64,000 nt of DNA from Sphingobacterium sp. JB170 (GCF_900163865.1 NZ_FUKU01000026.1:1-64000), one strand, 5' to 3'. Shown: positions 45,732 through 55,855, counted from the stretch's first letter. The notes: generated by a model not told the origin, from the letters alone. Translations and numbers: made by a program.

Positions 45732-45950
45732 TGAAATATTTTTTTCACCCAATTTTTATTCCACGCAATATTTTTAACAACTTTCCTTTAAGCCTATTTT
45801 TAAGTACTCCGATTTGTAAATTATTAGATCATAAAACGAACGAGGAGCACCAAGCGGCTAGTATTCGTGATTATCGAGAATCTGGATTGACCCTTAAAAA
45901 AATTATACTTTGTCGACAAACTCAACCAAGTATTTTCAATATTTTAGCCT

Positions 45951-45958
45951 TACATTTG
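45951..45958 (+). promoter_or_regulatory. -7 element of the ABC exporter gene
   Basis: TACATTTG, exact TAnnTTTG. ATG 45966 lies 8 nt after its last base, so the leader is at most a few nucleotides. Confidence 0.55.
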
Positions 45959-45965
45959 TCAAAAC

Positions 45966-47741
45966 ATGAAAGAGCTAGCGTATCTCAATAAGTACTTCTA
46001 CAAATACCGTTGGACAATCATACCGGGTATTCTCTTTGTTATTGCATCAAACTACTTCGGTATATTACCCGCAAGGGTAATTCGTGAAGCCTTCGACCTG
46101 GTAAAAGAGAATATAGATTTATACCGCTTATATGACGGTTTCGAACGACAAGACTTGGTTTATCAGGTTTTTGGCAGTAGTTTACTCTTCTTTGGATTCG
46201 TTGTATTAGCGTTGTCTTTAGCACGTGGTATCTTTCTGTTTTTTATGCGTCAAACAATCATTCTAACCTCACGACACATCGAATACGATCTAAAAAACGA
46301 AATTTACCAACATTACCAAGCACTTGACTTTTCATTCTTCCGCAAAAACAATACGGGGGACATGATGAATCGCGCGACCGAAGATGTGAACCAAGTGCGG
46401 AATTATTTGGGACCTGCAATCATGTACGCCATCAATACAGCTGTGTTATCGATCATGGTGATTTATGCGATGTATGACGTCAATTCGACACTGGCAACCT
46501 ATGCGTTGCTTCCTATTCCAATACTATCGGTTATCATCCTATTTGTAAATAAAATTATCAATTTGCGCAGCGAGCGCATTCAAAGGCAACTATCTATATT
46601 GTCCTCATTCGTTCAGGAGACATTTTCTGGAATCCGAGTTGTGAAGAGTTACAACCAAGAGAAACAGAAAATGGATTTATTTGCAAACGAGAGTAACACC
46701 TACAATAAAGTATCCTTGGATTTGGTTCGCGTTCAAGCGATTTTTTTCCCTATAATTATTTTCTTAGTAGGGTTGAGCACCATTATCACTGTTTACGTCG
46801 GCGGTATTGAGGTCAATAATGGTACAATAACAGCGGGAAATATTGCCGAATTCATTATATATGTGAATCAGCTCACTTTCCCGGCCATGTCGCTTGCATG
46901 GGTAACTTCACTCATTCAACGTGCATCTGCATCACAGAAGCGAATCAATGAATTTTTAAAAACGACTTCGGAAATCCCAGAAGGGCATCTAGACCTCGAA
47001 ATACAAGGTGACATCCGGGTGGAAAATTTATCCTTCACCTATCCCGAGACGGGCATCTTGGCGGTAAACAACCTATCTTTCACTATACCTCATGGAAAAA
47101 CGCTAGCAGTTATTGGCCGAACCGGTTCGGGTAAATCGACATTAGCCAACCTACTGTTACGGATGTATGAGGCCGATAAGGGAAGTATATATTATGATAA
47201 CACACCTATTGAGCATATAAACACAGCGAATTTGCGTCACCAGATAGGTTTTGTACCGCAGCAAATGTTCCTTTTCTCAGACACGATTGCTAATAATATA
47301 GCCTTTGGTTTAGACGTATTAGAAACAGAGCGGGTGGAACAAGCGGCAAAGGACGCTGCAGTATATAACAACATCATAGATTTTGAGGAAGGTTTTCAAA
47401 CCTCGATTGGGGAACGGGGTATCACCCTCTCCGGAGGACAAAAGCAACGTATTTCGATCGCACGTGCACTCGTCAAGGATCCCAGCATTTTGATTTTTGA
47501 TGATTGTTTATCTGCTGTGGACACTAAAACCGAAGAGGAAATTCTTCACAATTTGGGCCGCATCATGAAAGGCAAAACGACAATCTTCATTGCTCACCGT
47601 ATCTCGACAATTAAAAACGCGGACCACATCCTTGTAATGGATCAAGGGCAAGTGATTGAACAAGGTACGCACGAACAACTGATAAATCAAAAAGGTGAAT
47701 ATTTTGAGCTTCACGAACAACAACTTTTAGAGTCGCAATAA
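45966..47741 (+). CDS. ABC exporter, fused membrane and ATPase domains (MsbA/BmrA-like)
   Basis: 591 residues: six-helix ABC transporter transmembrane domain (about 15-320) and ATPase domain with Walker A 'GRTGSGKST', Q-loop 'IGFVPQQMF', signature 'LSGGQKQR', Walker B 'ILIFDDCLSAVD' and H-loop 'IAHRISTI'. The Walker B Glu position is Asp-Cys ('DDC'), where Glu usually follows the last Asp; this is common in one half of heterodimeric exporters and may mean weak ATPase activity. No partner half is adjacent. Substrate unknown (lipid or drug). Confidence 0.88.
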   Translation: MKELAYLNKYFYKYRWTIIPGILFVIASNYFGILPARVIREAFDLVKENIDLYRLYDGFERQDLVYQVFGSSLLFFGFVVLALSLARGIFLFFMRQTIILTSRHIEYDLKNEIYQHYQALDFSFFRKNNTGDMMNRATEDVNQVRNYLGPAIMYAINTAVLSIMVIYAMYDVNSTLATYALLPIPILSVIILFVNKIINLRSERIQRQLSILSSFVQETFSGIRVVKSYNQEKQKMDLFANESNTYNKVSLDLVRVQAIFFPIIIFLVGLSTIITVYVGGIEVNNGTITAGNIAEFIIYVNQLTFPAMSLAWVTSLIQRASASQKRINEFLKTTSEIPEGHLDLEIQGDIRVENLSFTYPETGILAVNNLSFTIPHGKTLAVIGRTGSGKSTLANLLLRMYEADKGSIYYDNTPIEHINTANLRHQIGFVPQQMFLFSDTIANNIAFGLDVLETERVEQAAKDAAVYNNIIDFEEGFQTSIGERGITLSGGQKQRISIARALVKDPSILIFDDCLSAVDTKTEEEILHNLGRIMKGKTTIFIAHRISTIKNADHILVMDQGQVIEQGTHEQLINQKGEYFELHEQQLLESQ

Positions 47742-47826
47742 AGAAAATCAATTGCACATCTATGTTTAAAACCAATAAATTAGGATAAGTAAATTTCAGG
47801 TACTCTGAAAATAAACTATATTAGCA

Positions 47827-47856
47827 AACAACTCATAAGGTCAGTTGTTTTTTTTT
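47827..47856 (+). terminator. Terminator of the ABC exporter gene
   Basis: AACAACT (47827-47833) and AGTTGTT (47843-47849) form a 7-bp stem followed by a T-run to 47856. Confidence 0.8.
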
Positions 47857-47875
47857 GTGTTTGTTAGAAAACTAT

Positions 47876-49159
47876 ATGTACAAATTCTCCTTAGCGTCTT
47901 TCATGCTTTTACTTTGCTTTTGCACCAGCGCACAGCAGGTTCTAACAGACTCTCTTCGGGCTACTACACTGGATTCAATTCCACAAACACAAAATCTATA
48001 CGATATCAGCGACGGTATTAAAGACATCGGCCGCTTAATTCGCAATGATACTTCCAAAAAAACGATAAAAAAAAGATCCGGCATATCCATACTGCCGAAT
48101 TTGAATTACAACCCAAGTATTGGGTTCCAAATTGGAGCAAAAGTCGTCGGCGGTGTTTATATTGGTGATCCAAATACCACGACGATGTCGACGTTCGCTA
48201 CAGCGCTGAGTTACACCACTAGAGGAATTATATATGGCTACCTTGCCCATGACACCTATACGGAGGGTGACAAATGGAACATCAAGGGCGGGCTAATTAT
48301 CGCCAAGGGTGTCGCTTTAGATTACGGATTGGGGATAGGCAATGAGATTGAAACGGACGACCCCGAAATTCAAACAATCAACAATCCCGACCGTACGCGC
48401 TATATAAATGAATTTGCCGTCTACAGTTTGAACGAACGGTTATATAAAAACTTATTCCCAGGTATGTTTGTTGGCGCAGGGGTTTTCTTTGAGCTCAAAA
48501 GGAAAATCAAAACATTGGGCGAACAAGAGTTGAACCCGCTAGAAATTTATAGTAAAAACAAAGGTTATAGTGCCGAGAGTTATAACAACAATGGATTGAT
48601 GCTTAATATTCAATACATGACTCGAGATAACCCAAACAGTGCTTACAAAGGTATATATTCGGATGTCGTGCTCCGGATGAGTCAAAAATGGCTAGGAAGT
48701 GCTAAAAATGTCGTACAGCTGCAAACAGATTTTAGAAAATATTGGCAGCTTTCCGAATCGCGACCTAACCATGTATTGGCGTTTTGGTATTGGGGGTCGT
48801 ACGGTTTGAATGGAGATTTGGCCTACCTCGATCTCCCGGGAACAGGAAAAGACACCTATGCGCGCAGCGGCCGGGGGTACACCAATGGCTATTTTCGGGG
48901 GCGTTCATTCGCCTATTCGGAAATCGAATATCGTTTTCCGATCCTTCGCAATCAATTTTTAAGTGGCGTTGTATTCGCAAATATGCAAACAGCAAGTGAC
49001 CCGATTGGCACGAAGCTATTCCAACACTGGCAGCCCGCTGCTGGGGGGGGATTACGCATTCTGTTCAATAAAGCTACACGCACGAATCTATGTATTGATT
49101 ATGCGGTCGGCAAGTTTGGCCAGCGAGGCCTTTTTCTAGGGTTAAATGAAGCGTTCTAG
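47876..49159 (+). CDS. BamA/TamA-family outer membrane beta-barrel protein without POTRA
   Basis: 427 residues from ATG 47876; the longer frame starts in the upstream terminator's T-run. A signal peptide ending near 'CTSAQQ' and a short polar linker are followed by a barrel of alternating strands. The C-terminal part matches Omp85 surface-antigen barrels ('YSEIEYRFPILRNQFLSGVVF', 'GGGLRILFNKATRTNLCIDYAVG') and the protein ends with Phe. POTRA domains are lacking, so it is unlikely to be an assembly factor. Function unknown. Confidence 0.75.
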   Translation: MYKFSLASFMLLLCFCTSAQQVLTDSLRATTLDSIPQTQNLYDISDGIKDIGRLIRNDTSKKTIKKRSGISILPNLNYNPSIGFQIGAKVVGGVYIGDPNTTTMSTFATALSYTTRGIIYGYLAHDTYTEGDKWNIKGGLIIAKGVALDYGLGIGNEIETDDPEIQTINNPDRTRYINEFAVYSLNERLYKNLFPGMFVGAGVFFELKRKIKTLGEQELNPLEIYSKNKGYSAESYNNNGLMLNIQYMTRDNPNSAYKGIYSDVVLRMSQKWLGSAKNVVQLQTDFRKYWQLSESRPNHVLAFWYWGSYGLNGDLAYLDLPGTGKDTYARSGRGYTNGYFRGRSFAYSEIEYRFPILRNQFLSGVVFANMQTASDPIGTKLFQHWQPAAGGGLRILFNKATRTNLCIDYAVGKFGQRGLFLGLNEAF

Positions 49160-49244
49160 TGCGTTAATCCTATCACTAATAACATTCGATCAATCAGACT
49201 ATTTTGTATCTTAGTCGCCAAATCAAGCTGAACGACTTTTTAAT

Positions 49245-51314
49245 ATGCGCCGAGTATTACTTCTATCTACTTATACTTTGACATGGTTGGTCTCATCCGC
49301 CCAATTGCCAAGTGACACCACCAGAATAAACCCAATTACTATCGATGCTTATTTCGGCAGCCAGCCACTGGTAGGTCTTACTTCTTCGGCCAACGTTGTA
49401 AGTGAGCGAGATGTATCCTCCCAACAAACTGGCTCGCTCCTGCCCGCTTTAAATAGCATTCCGGGTCTCCGGCTCGAAGAACGTTCACCAGGGAGTTATA
49501 GATTAGCGCTCCGAGGAAGCATGATACGCTCACCATTTGGCATTAGAAATACGAAAATATACGTCGATGAGTTCCCTCTTACCGACGCGGGAGGGAATAG
49601 CTACCTGAACATAATTGACCCCCAATCGATAGCGTCCATCGATATACTAAAAGGGCCCGATGGTTCCTTATTCGGAGCAAACTCGGCCGGCGTGTTACGC
49701 ATCCACCCTAAAGGTTTTGGTCGCCTGGAGAACCAAGCGACCTTGACGCTCAACGGCGGTTCTTATGGCCTGTTCAATGAGCAGCTCTCCATTCAAAGAA
49801 AAGTCAACGATAGCTATCAATTTTCAGTTGACCAATCTTTCATGCGATCGGATGGCTATCGGCAGAACACGGCGCTTGATAAAAAAACAATTCAGACGGC
49901 TCATCAATGGAAGTATTCAACAAAGAATATGCTCCGCCTGTATCTACTGTACGCGGATATGGGATACGAAACACCTGGTGGGTTGACCTTAGAGCAGATG
50001 ACCCAGGACCCGCGCATGGCTAGGCCAGCAACAAGTACGCAACCCGGGGCAAAGGAGCAAAAAGCGGCTATTTATAACAAAACTTGGTTCACCGGATTAG
50101 CACATCAGTCCGAACTCGCCGAGAATATACTTCATCACATAAGTGTTTTTGGTGCAATCACCGATATCGAGAATCCATTTATTACGAACTACGAGCTTCG
50201 GGAGGAAAAGAACCTTGGGGTTCGCACCTACTTTTCCTATCGTAGTAAAAACATTCAAGACTACAACTGGCAGATGCAATTAGGTACGGAAATTCAGAAA
50301 GGATGGAGTAAAATTGACAACTACGATAACCAAAATGGGGTCGCGCGTGCTCCTCAAGCTAAAGATGATCTGGATAATTTACAAGCTAGCATTTTCTACC
50401 GTGCGAATTTACAACTCGGTCATAGGTGGAATATCGACGGTTCAATTGCGTTAAATTATGCGCGCATTGACTACGACACGAGATTCCCTGTTTCCACAGA
50501 GGGTTCTGGAAAAATTGATTTTGGAACAATATGGATGCCCCGACTCGCTGGTTCTTACAAACTGACAGATAAAATGGCGATTCGTGCGTCCATCTCTAAA
50601 GGTTATTCAACGCCGACACTGGCGGAGGTTCGTTCTTCCAACAATGTCATTAACCTCGATCTACGCGCCGAAACGGGAACAAATTACGAAGTAGGATACC
50701 GTATTGAAACCAACGATCGCCGTTTACTTGGTGATATCTCCGTATATTCTTATCAAATGAAAAATGGTATCGTGCGAAACGTTGACCAAAATGGAGCGGA
50801 ATTTTATCTAAACGCTGGGGAGATGGATCAAAAGGGCATCGAAGCGAATTTACACATCCAATTGCTTCGTCCCAGAAATACGGGAGTGGTACGTAACATC
50901 ACGTATCAAGGATCCTTATCACGTAATTTTTACAAATTTGGAACCTATCAGAATGGTGACGATGATTTTTCCGGAAACGATCTCACGGCGGTTCCAAATT
51001 GGGTAAATGCAAACAATTTATTTCTCGAGTTTGGGAAAAAAATATTTTTAAATTTACATCATCGATACATTTCTGATGCTCCCTTAAATGATGCAAATAC
51101 GGTGTATGCAGATTCCTACCATTTAATTCAAGCGAAAGTGGGTATCGATATACCGCTGAACAAAAATAAAACAACCCTGCAATTTTTCACAGGTATCGAT
51201 AACATCTTGAATGAGAACTACAGTCTGGGTAATGACATCAATGCATTTGGAAATCGCTACTTTAACCCAGCAGCAAAACGTAATTATTATTTCGGTGTAA
51301 AACTCGCCATTTAA
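49245..51314 (+). CDS. TonB-dependent outer membrane receptor
   Basis: 689 residues. Signal peptide (ending 'VSSAQ'), plug domain (about 40-170, 'IPGLRLEERSPGSYRLALRG', 'IDILKGPDGSLFG'), then a 22-strand barrel with the C-terminal TonB-receptor box 'FGNRYFNPAAKRNYYFGVKL'. There is no carboxypeptidase-like N-terminal domain and no SusD partner, so this is the iron/siderophore or metal-chelate type rather than a glycan receptor. Substrate unknown. No iron box was found. Confidence 0.9.
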   Translation: MRRVLLLSTYTLTWLVSSAQLPSDTTRINPITIDAYFGSQPLVGLTSSANVVSERDVSSQQTGSLLPALNSIPGLRLEERSPGSYRLALRGSMIRSPFGIRNTKIYVDEFPLTDAGGNSYLNIIDPQSIASIDILKGPDGSLFGANSAGVLRIHPKGFGRLENQATLTLNGGSYGLFNEQLSIQRKVNDSYQFSVDQSFMRSDGYRQNTALDKKTIQTAHQWKYSTKNMLRLYLLYADMGYETPGGLTLEQMTQDPRMARPATSTQPGAKEQKAAIYNKTWFTGLAHQSELAENILHHISVFGAITDIENPFITNYELREEKNLGVRTYFSYRSKNIQDYNWQMQLGTEIQKGWSKIDNYDNQNGVARAPQAKDDLDNLQASIFYRANLQLGHRWNIDGSIALNYARIDYDTRFPVSTEGSGKIDFGTIWMPRLAGSYKLTDKMAIRASISKGYSTPTLAEVRSSNNVINLDLRAETGTNYEVGYRIETNDRRLLGDISVYSYQMKNGIVRNVDQNGAEFYLNAGEMDQKGIEANLHIQLLRPRNTGVVRNITYQGSLSRNFYKFGTYQNGDDDFSGNDLTAVPNWVNANNLFLEFGKKIFLNLHHRYISDAPLNDANTVYADSYHLIQAKVGIDIPLNKNKTTLQFFTGIDNILNENYSLGNDINAFGNRYFNPAAKRNYYFGVKLAI

Positions 51315-51349
51315 CGTAACTTAATATCCCCCAAAAACGGGAACTCACC

Positions 51350-51712
51350 ATGGAAATTATCGAACATAAAATCAATCTGATTAAAGTAGCCGAACTTCGG
51401 AGCATGGAAGAAATCATTTCAAATTTGGAAGATGCCATGCAAATTATGGGTGATATTTATTATCAAGGTTATGATGCAATCGTATTGCATGAAAGCTCTA
51501 TCACGCCGATTTTTTTTGAGTTAAAAAGTAAAATGGCGGGGGAAATATTGCAGAAATTTTCAAACTATCGTATGCGGCTGGTTATATTGGGCGATTGGAC
51601 GGCTATATCGTCAAAAAGCCTCTCAGATTTTATTCGAGAGAGCAATAAGGGGAAGTTAATATACTTTAGTGATAGTATCAACAGCATCAAGTCCCATTGG
51701 AGCGAAAAATAA
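51350..51712 (+). CDS. DUF4180 domain protein
   Basis: 120 residues covering DUF4180: 'DAMQIMGDIYYQGYDAIVLHE', 'FELKSKMAGEILQKFSNYRMRLVILGDW', and 'FIRESNKGKLIYF'. Soluble alpha/beta protein, probably STAS/ABC-like in fold; function unknown. It starts 35 nt after the TonB receptor and may be co-transcribed with it. Confidence 0.8.
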   Translation: MEIIEHKINLIKVAELRSMEEIISNLEDAMQIMGDIYYQGYDAIVLHESSITPIFFELKSKMAGEILQKFSNYRMRLVILGDWTAISSKSLSDFIRESNKGKLIYFSDSINSIKSHWSEK

Positions 51713-51717
51713 ACTCC

Positions 51718-52911
51718 TTACACTTCCAATCCCACCAAACGCTCGAGGTGGTGATATCCAATACCGAAAAACTCTTTTGTCGCTTTAATTTTTATTAAAA
51801 TTTCGTCCTTTCGTTTTTGTGTAACCGACTTCTTGACGCCGATAACCAATACATTCTTTGGGGTATGTGCATCAGAAACGAACTCAAAAACTTTTGTCTG
51901 ATACCCATAATACTCCAAAATTAACGCACGTAAACCGTCAGTGACCATTTCTGCTTGCCGTTCCAAAAATATCCCATGCTTAAGGAGAAAATCCAGTCGA
52001 TTATCCACTTTGGATTTCTCCATTTCGCGCCGAATTTGTTTGTGGCAACAAGGTGCAACAACGATTAAATGTGCGTTGTTCTCGATCCCCTTAGCAATGG
52101 CATCATCAGTCGCCGTATCACACGCGTGAAGCGCAATAAGTACGTCTAGACGGATTTTAGGCCGATACTCATCGATGGAACCTTCTTCGAACCGCAAGTT
52201 AGCAAACGAAGACATTTTCGCGATTCGGTTACATAGTTCCACCATATCTTTGCGGTATTCAACACCAACAATCGACGAAGGTTTACCAAGTACATTCACC
52301 AAATAATCATACAGCGCGAACGTCAGATACCCTTTCCCAGAACCCATATCGACTACTTGCAAAACATCACCTGCCGGAAGCTCTTTCAACATGGTGCTCA
52401 AAAGTTCAATATAATGGTTTATCTGTTTCCACTTATCTTGTGCATTCTTATACACATTCCCCATTTCGTCGGTAAGCTTTAGCCGGTGGAGATAATCTTT
52501 GGAACCTTGCGCAAGCTTTCTTTCTTTTTGATGATCGTGAGTAAGAGTCGTCGGCATTTTCGCAGTCGGTTCACTCGAAGTCGTTGCCCAACTTTTATTT
52601 TTGGACTGTTGGCATGTTATATTCGCTTGGGTGATAAATAAAGTAGAGGCAGCAAAATTATGTGCGTTAAACAAATCACCAATCAAACGCAACGCTTCTT
52701 GCACCGTATAATTTTTCGTAATATCTCGTGTTTTATAACGATAGGTAAAGCTTAAGTTTAATTGTTTTTTAATTTGCACAGGTTTCACATAGATATTTTT
52801 GAGATCCGGATCGGTTCCTTTGTAATTCCCTAAAGATAGTTTGATAAATTCATTCTGCTTTATATGCTGTTCGATTGAATGAATAAATAGGATGCGAATA
52901 TCTGATTCCAT
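51718..52911 (-). CDS. SAM-dependent methyltransferase (Methyltransf_32-like)
   Basis: 397 residues from ATG 52911, just after a -7 box. The N-terminal 140 residues form a separate, unassigned domain. The C-terminal Rossmann fold shows motif I 'VVDMGSGKGYLTFAL', 'VGVEYRKDMVELCN', 'LIALHACDTATDDAI' and 'VVAPCCHKQ'. The HACDTATD and PCCHK signatures belong to the GSTCD/Methyltransf_32 group of putative RNA or protein methyltransferases. Target unknown. Confidence 0.82.
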   Translation of the reverse strand: MESDIRILFIHSIEQHIKQNEFIKLSLGNYKGTDPDLKNIYVKPVQIKKQLNLSFTYRYKTRDITKNYTVQEALRLIGDLFNAHNFAASTLFITQANITCQQSKNKSWATTSSEPTAKMPTTLTHDHQKERKLAQGSKDYLHRLKLTDEMGNVYKNAQDKWKQINHYIELLSTMLKELPAGDVLQVVDMGSGKGYLTFALYDYLVNVLGKPSSIVGVEYRKDMVELCNRIAKMSSFANLRFEEGSIDEYRPKIRLDVLIALHACDTATDDAIAKGIENNAHLIVVAPCCHKQIRREMEKSKVDNRLDFLLKHGIFLERQAEMVTDGLRALILEYYGYQTKVFEFVSDAHTPKNVLVIGVKKSVTQKRKDEILIKIKATKEFFGIGYHHLERLVGLEV

Positions 52912-52932
52912 TGTAAATAACCTGTTTGACAG

Positions 52933-52940
52933 CAAAGATA
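52933..52940 (-). promoter_or_regulatory. -7 element of the methyltransferase gene
   Basis: TATCTTTG on the minus strand, exact TAnnTTTG, 21 nt before ATG 52911. Confidence 0.55.
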
Positions 52941-53059
52941 AGCATACGAACATATTTTAAACATTTTATTAGCGCGAATACGATCATTCTTACAGTGTAT
53001 ATACAATTTATTAACACGAAAGTACCCTTGCGACCAGTTCAAATTGCTAAATTTACAAT

Positions 53060-53848
53060 ATGCAAAACCCTATTGTTAAAGCTATATTTTTCGATATCGA
53101 CGGTACACTGTTAAGTTTCACGACACACGAGGTACCTAAATCAACTCAAAAGGCGATCACACTTTTAAAAGAAAAAGGAATAAAAGTTATTGTTTCTACC
53201 GGACGATCAATCAATAGTATCGATCATATTAAATATCTGAATTTCGATGGCTACATCACGTTTAATGGTGGCTATTGTATCACCACTGAAAATGAAATTC
53301 TGTTCAAACAAACGATCGATCCCAAAGATGTAAATGCCATCTTAGCCCATGCAAAAACACAATCACTCAGCTTTTCACTTATGTCCGAACAAGAGATCAC
53401 TATTCACGACGTAACGCCTGAAATCGCGGGTATGTATGCACACTTAAATCTACCTGTCCCCCCTACTGTTGAGATGGATCAAGTCGATGCGAGTAGCATT
53501 TTACAAGCAAACATCTTTATCGGGCCTGAGCAGGAAAATGAATTTATGAAAAGTGTTATGCCGAACTCGGTAGCCTCACGATGGACACCACTATTCGCGG
53601 ACGTGAACCCAAAAGGATTAAGCAAAAAAGTTGGTATCGATATTTTTTGTAAATATTTTGGAGTACCCCTTGAGCAAACAATGGCATTCGGAGATGGTGG
53701 AAATGATATAACGATGTTAAAACACGTTGGTATCGGAATTGCTATGGGGAATGCAAACCCGGAGGTCAAAGAAATCGCAGATTACATAACAAGTGAGGTG
53801 GATGAAAACGGAATCTGGAATGCATTAAAAAATTATCGAGTTATTTAA
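53060..53848 (+). CDS. Cof-type HAD phosphatase
   Basis: 262 residues. HAD motif I 'FFDIDGTL' with nucleophile Asp, motif II 'VSTGRS', a C2-type cap (about 85-185), motif III Lys in 'NPKGLSKKVGI' and motif IV 'AFGDGGNDITML'. These enzymes dephosphorylate sugar phosphates or flavin nucleotides in the cytoplasm. Substrate not assignable. Terminator follows. Confidence 0.92.
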   Translation: MQNPIVKAIFFDIDGTLLSFTTHEVPKSTQKAITLLKEKGIKVIVSTGRSINSIDHIKYLNFDGYITFNGGYCITTENEILFKQTIDPKDVNAILAHAKTQSLSFSLMSEQEITIHDVTPEIAGMYAHLNLPVPPTVEMDQVDASSILQANIFIGPEQENEFMKSVMPNSVASRWTPLFADVNPKGLSKKVGIDIFCKYFGVPLEQTMAFGDGGNDITMLKHVGIGIAMGNANPEVKEIADYITSEVDENGIWNALKNYRVI

Positions 53849-53876
53849 AAAGGGAACCAATTCAGTCCCCTTTTTC
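53847..53876. terminator. Bidirectional terminator between HAD gene and trxB
   Basis: AAAAAGGGA and TCCCCTTTTT arms around a 10-nt loop, with A/T runs on both sides, between convergent genes. Confidence 0.75.
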
Positions 53877-53885
53877 CATCTAAAT

Positions 53886-54842
53886 TTAATCCGCTCTGCT
53901 CGCCAAGTACCGTTCGGCTTCAAGTGCTGCCATACATCCTGTGCCCGCCGCAGTAATGGCTTGGCGATACACATGATCTTGCACATCCCCACAAGCGAAT
54001 ACACCGGCTATATTGGTGGCTGTGCTGTCAGCTTTTGTAAGTAAATAACCTGTCTCATCCATGTCCAAGACATTCTGAAAAAGCTCGGTATTAGGTTTAT
54101 GTCCGATTGCAACGAAGAACCCCGTCACGTCCAATACCGATTCGGCTTGGGTGATATTATTTTTGATACGAACGGCATTTACGCCTTGCTCATTTCCTAA
54201 AATCTCTTCCGTCTGTGTGTTATACAAAACTTCAATATTTGCGGTGTTTTGTACGCGGTGAATCATCGCTTTGGAAGCACGGAATTCATCGCGCCGAACA
54301 AGCATATACACTTTGCGGCATAGTTTTGCTAAATAAGTTGCTTCCTCCGCAGCGGTATCGCCGGCGCCAACGATCGCGACATCTTGGCCTTTGAAGAAAA
54401 ATCCGTCGCAAACCGCACATGCAGATACGCCAAAACCGTTGTATTTCTCTTCCGAGGGAAGACCGAGCCATTTTGCGGTGGCACCCGTTGCAATAATCAC
54501 GGTATCGGCAGTAACCCACTTAGACCCATCGATCTGAACTTTGTGCACGCTATTATCTGTAGAAAACTGTACTTCTGTAGCATAGCCAAATCGCACCTGT
54601 GTTCCAAAACGCTCGGCTTGTGCTTTCAAATCTTCCATCATTATTGGACCGGTAATCCCTTGCGGGTAACCAGGGAAATTATCAACGTCCGTTGTTTGTG
54701 TTAACTGACCTCCCGGCACAATTCCAGTATAAATTACCGGGCTCAAATCTGCGCGAGCAGCATATATTGCGGCGGTATACCCAGCGGGACCGGATCCAAT
54801 AATCAAACACTTTATATGTTCTATTTCGGTAGTATTAATCAT
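53886..54842 (-). CDS. trxB: Thioredoxin reductase
   Basis: NADPH-dependent flavoenzyme reducing thioredoxin. 318 residues: FAD-binding 'IIGSGPAGYTAAIYAARA', redox-active Cys142 and Cys145 in 'ACAVCDG', NADPH-binding 'VAIVGAGDTAAEEA' and C-terminal FAD segment 'GVFACGDVQD'. Downstream partner of nothing obvious; the exonuclease gene lies 18 nt upstream on the same strand, so they may be co-transcribed. Confidence 0.95.
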   Translation of the reverse strand: MINTTEIEHIKCLIIGSGPAGYTAAIYAARADLSPVIYTGIVPGGQLTQTTDVDNFPGYPQGITGPIMMEDLKAQAERFGTQVRFGYATEVQFSTDNSVHKVQIDGSKWVTADTVIIATGATAKWLGLPSEEKYNGFGVSACAVCDGFFFKGQDVAIVGAGDTAAEEATYLAKLCRKVYMLVRRDEFRASKAMIHRVQNTANIEVLYNTQTEEILGNEQGVNAVRIKNNITQAESVLDVTGFFVAIGHKPNTELFQNVLDMDETGYLLTKADSTATNIAGVFACGDVQDHVYRQAITAAGTGCMAALEAERYLASRAD

Positions 54843-54860
54843 TCTAAAATCTAATTATTT

Positions 54861-55817
54861 TTATTTACCAAATTTACCTTGAAGTTGTTTAAGCATATCA
54901 TCCGTCACCGGGCGTGATTTCTCAACAGGTTTCTGTCTTTGCACGTTGGCCTGTGGGCGTGGCGCGGACTGCGGACGACTCTCTTCTTTCTTCTCTTCTC
55001 GTTGCGCCTTCTTTGTCTCACGGAAATCGACCCATAACTTCTCCAGCACTTTTTTGGTGTATAACGGGAAGTCCCCATTTTGCATCCATGAATAGTAGCT
55101 TGGTTCGGTTTCAAAAACGTCGACAACCTTTTTCCCTTTGTGCTTACCAAAGTTGATACTCGGATCACCCTCAGCATCAAATACAAGACGACCCGCAAAA
55201 TCCACCGGCTTAGATAAGTTTGTGAATTTATGTAATGCTTCTACGTCGTTCACTACCGGTGTGCTCACCACTCCGTGCTTATCTTCGAAAGTCGCGCCAT
55301 CATATTTCGAAAGTTGAGCCTTTAAAACCTCATAGGTTGCTCGCACGTCCGCCTCGGCTGTATGCGCATTCTCTAGCGCGGCCTCACAATAGAATTTATA
55401 AGCAGCTTTAAGTGTCCGCTGCTCCATTTGATGAAATATATTTTGTACATCAACAAACGCACGACCCTCTAGCGAGAAATCAACCCCAGCACGAAGGAAT
55501 TCTTCCATAAGTACCGGCACGTCAAACTTATTCGAGTTATAGCCAGCCAAATCCGCGTCGGCAATAAAATCACGCACGAGTCCAGCAATGTCCTTAAATA
55601 TAGGTGCATCCTTTATATCCGCATCATAGATACCGTGAAACATCGATGATTCCGCTGGTATTGGCATCTCTGGATTGATACGTCTCGTTAAGACATCTTC
55701 GGTGCCATCAGGCGAGATCTTCAATATGCAAAGTTCTACAATGCGGTCAGCAGAAATATTTACACCTGTTGTTTCTAAATCGAAAAATGCCAACGGGCGT
55801 TTTAAATGTAATTCCAT
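54861..55817 (-). CDS. DnaQ-like 3'-5' exonuclease with C-terminal extension
   Basis: 318 residues. RNase T/DnaQ fold (about 1-175) with ExoI 'FFDLETTG' (DEDD first Asp/Glu), ExoII 'AGYNSNKFDVPVL' and ExoIII 'HTAEADVRATYEVL', the DEDDh type. A small second domain (about 220-265, 'INFGKHKGKKVVDV', 'YYSWMQNGDFP') is the DUF3820-like module found with such nucleases. The end is a low-complexity basic tail rich in K, R, P and Q. Not fused to a polymerase. -7 box at 55855-55848. Confidence 0.9.
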   Translation of the reverse strand: MELHLKRPLAFFDLETTGVNISADRIVELCILKISPDGTEDVLTRRINPEMPIPAESSMFHGIYDADIKDAPIFKDIAGLVRDFIADADLAGYNSNKFDVPVLMEEFLRAGVDFSLEGRAFVDVQNIFHQMEQRTLKAAYKFYCEAALENAHTAEADVRATYEVLKAQLSKYDGATFEDKHGVVSTPVVNDVEALHKFTNLSKPVDFAGRLVFDAEGDPSINFGKHKGKKVVDVFETEPSYYSWMQNGDFPLYTKKVLEKLWVDFRETKKAQREEKKEESRPQSAPRPQANVQRQKPVEKSRPVTDDMLKQLQGKFGK

Positions 55818-55847
55818 CTAGTAAAGATTGTTTGTAAACGTATAGGA

Positions 55848-55855
55848 CAAAAATA
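55848..55855 (-). promoter_or_regulatory. -7 element of the exonuclease gene
   Basis: TATTTTTG on the minus strand, exact TAnnTTTG; leader about 27 nt. Confidence 0.5.

Noticed and set aside
45707..45991. 94-codon plus-strand frame upstream of the ABC exporter
   Set aside because: It runs across the divergent promoter region and into the exporter gene; the sequence lacks domain-like character and overlaps both -7 boxes.
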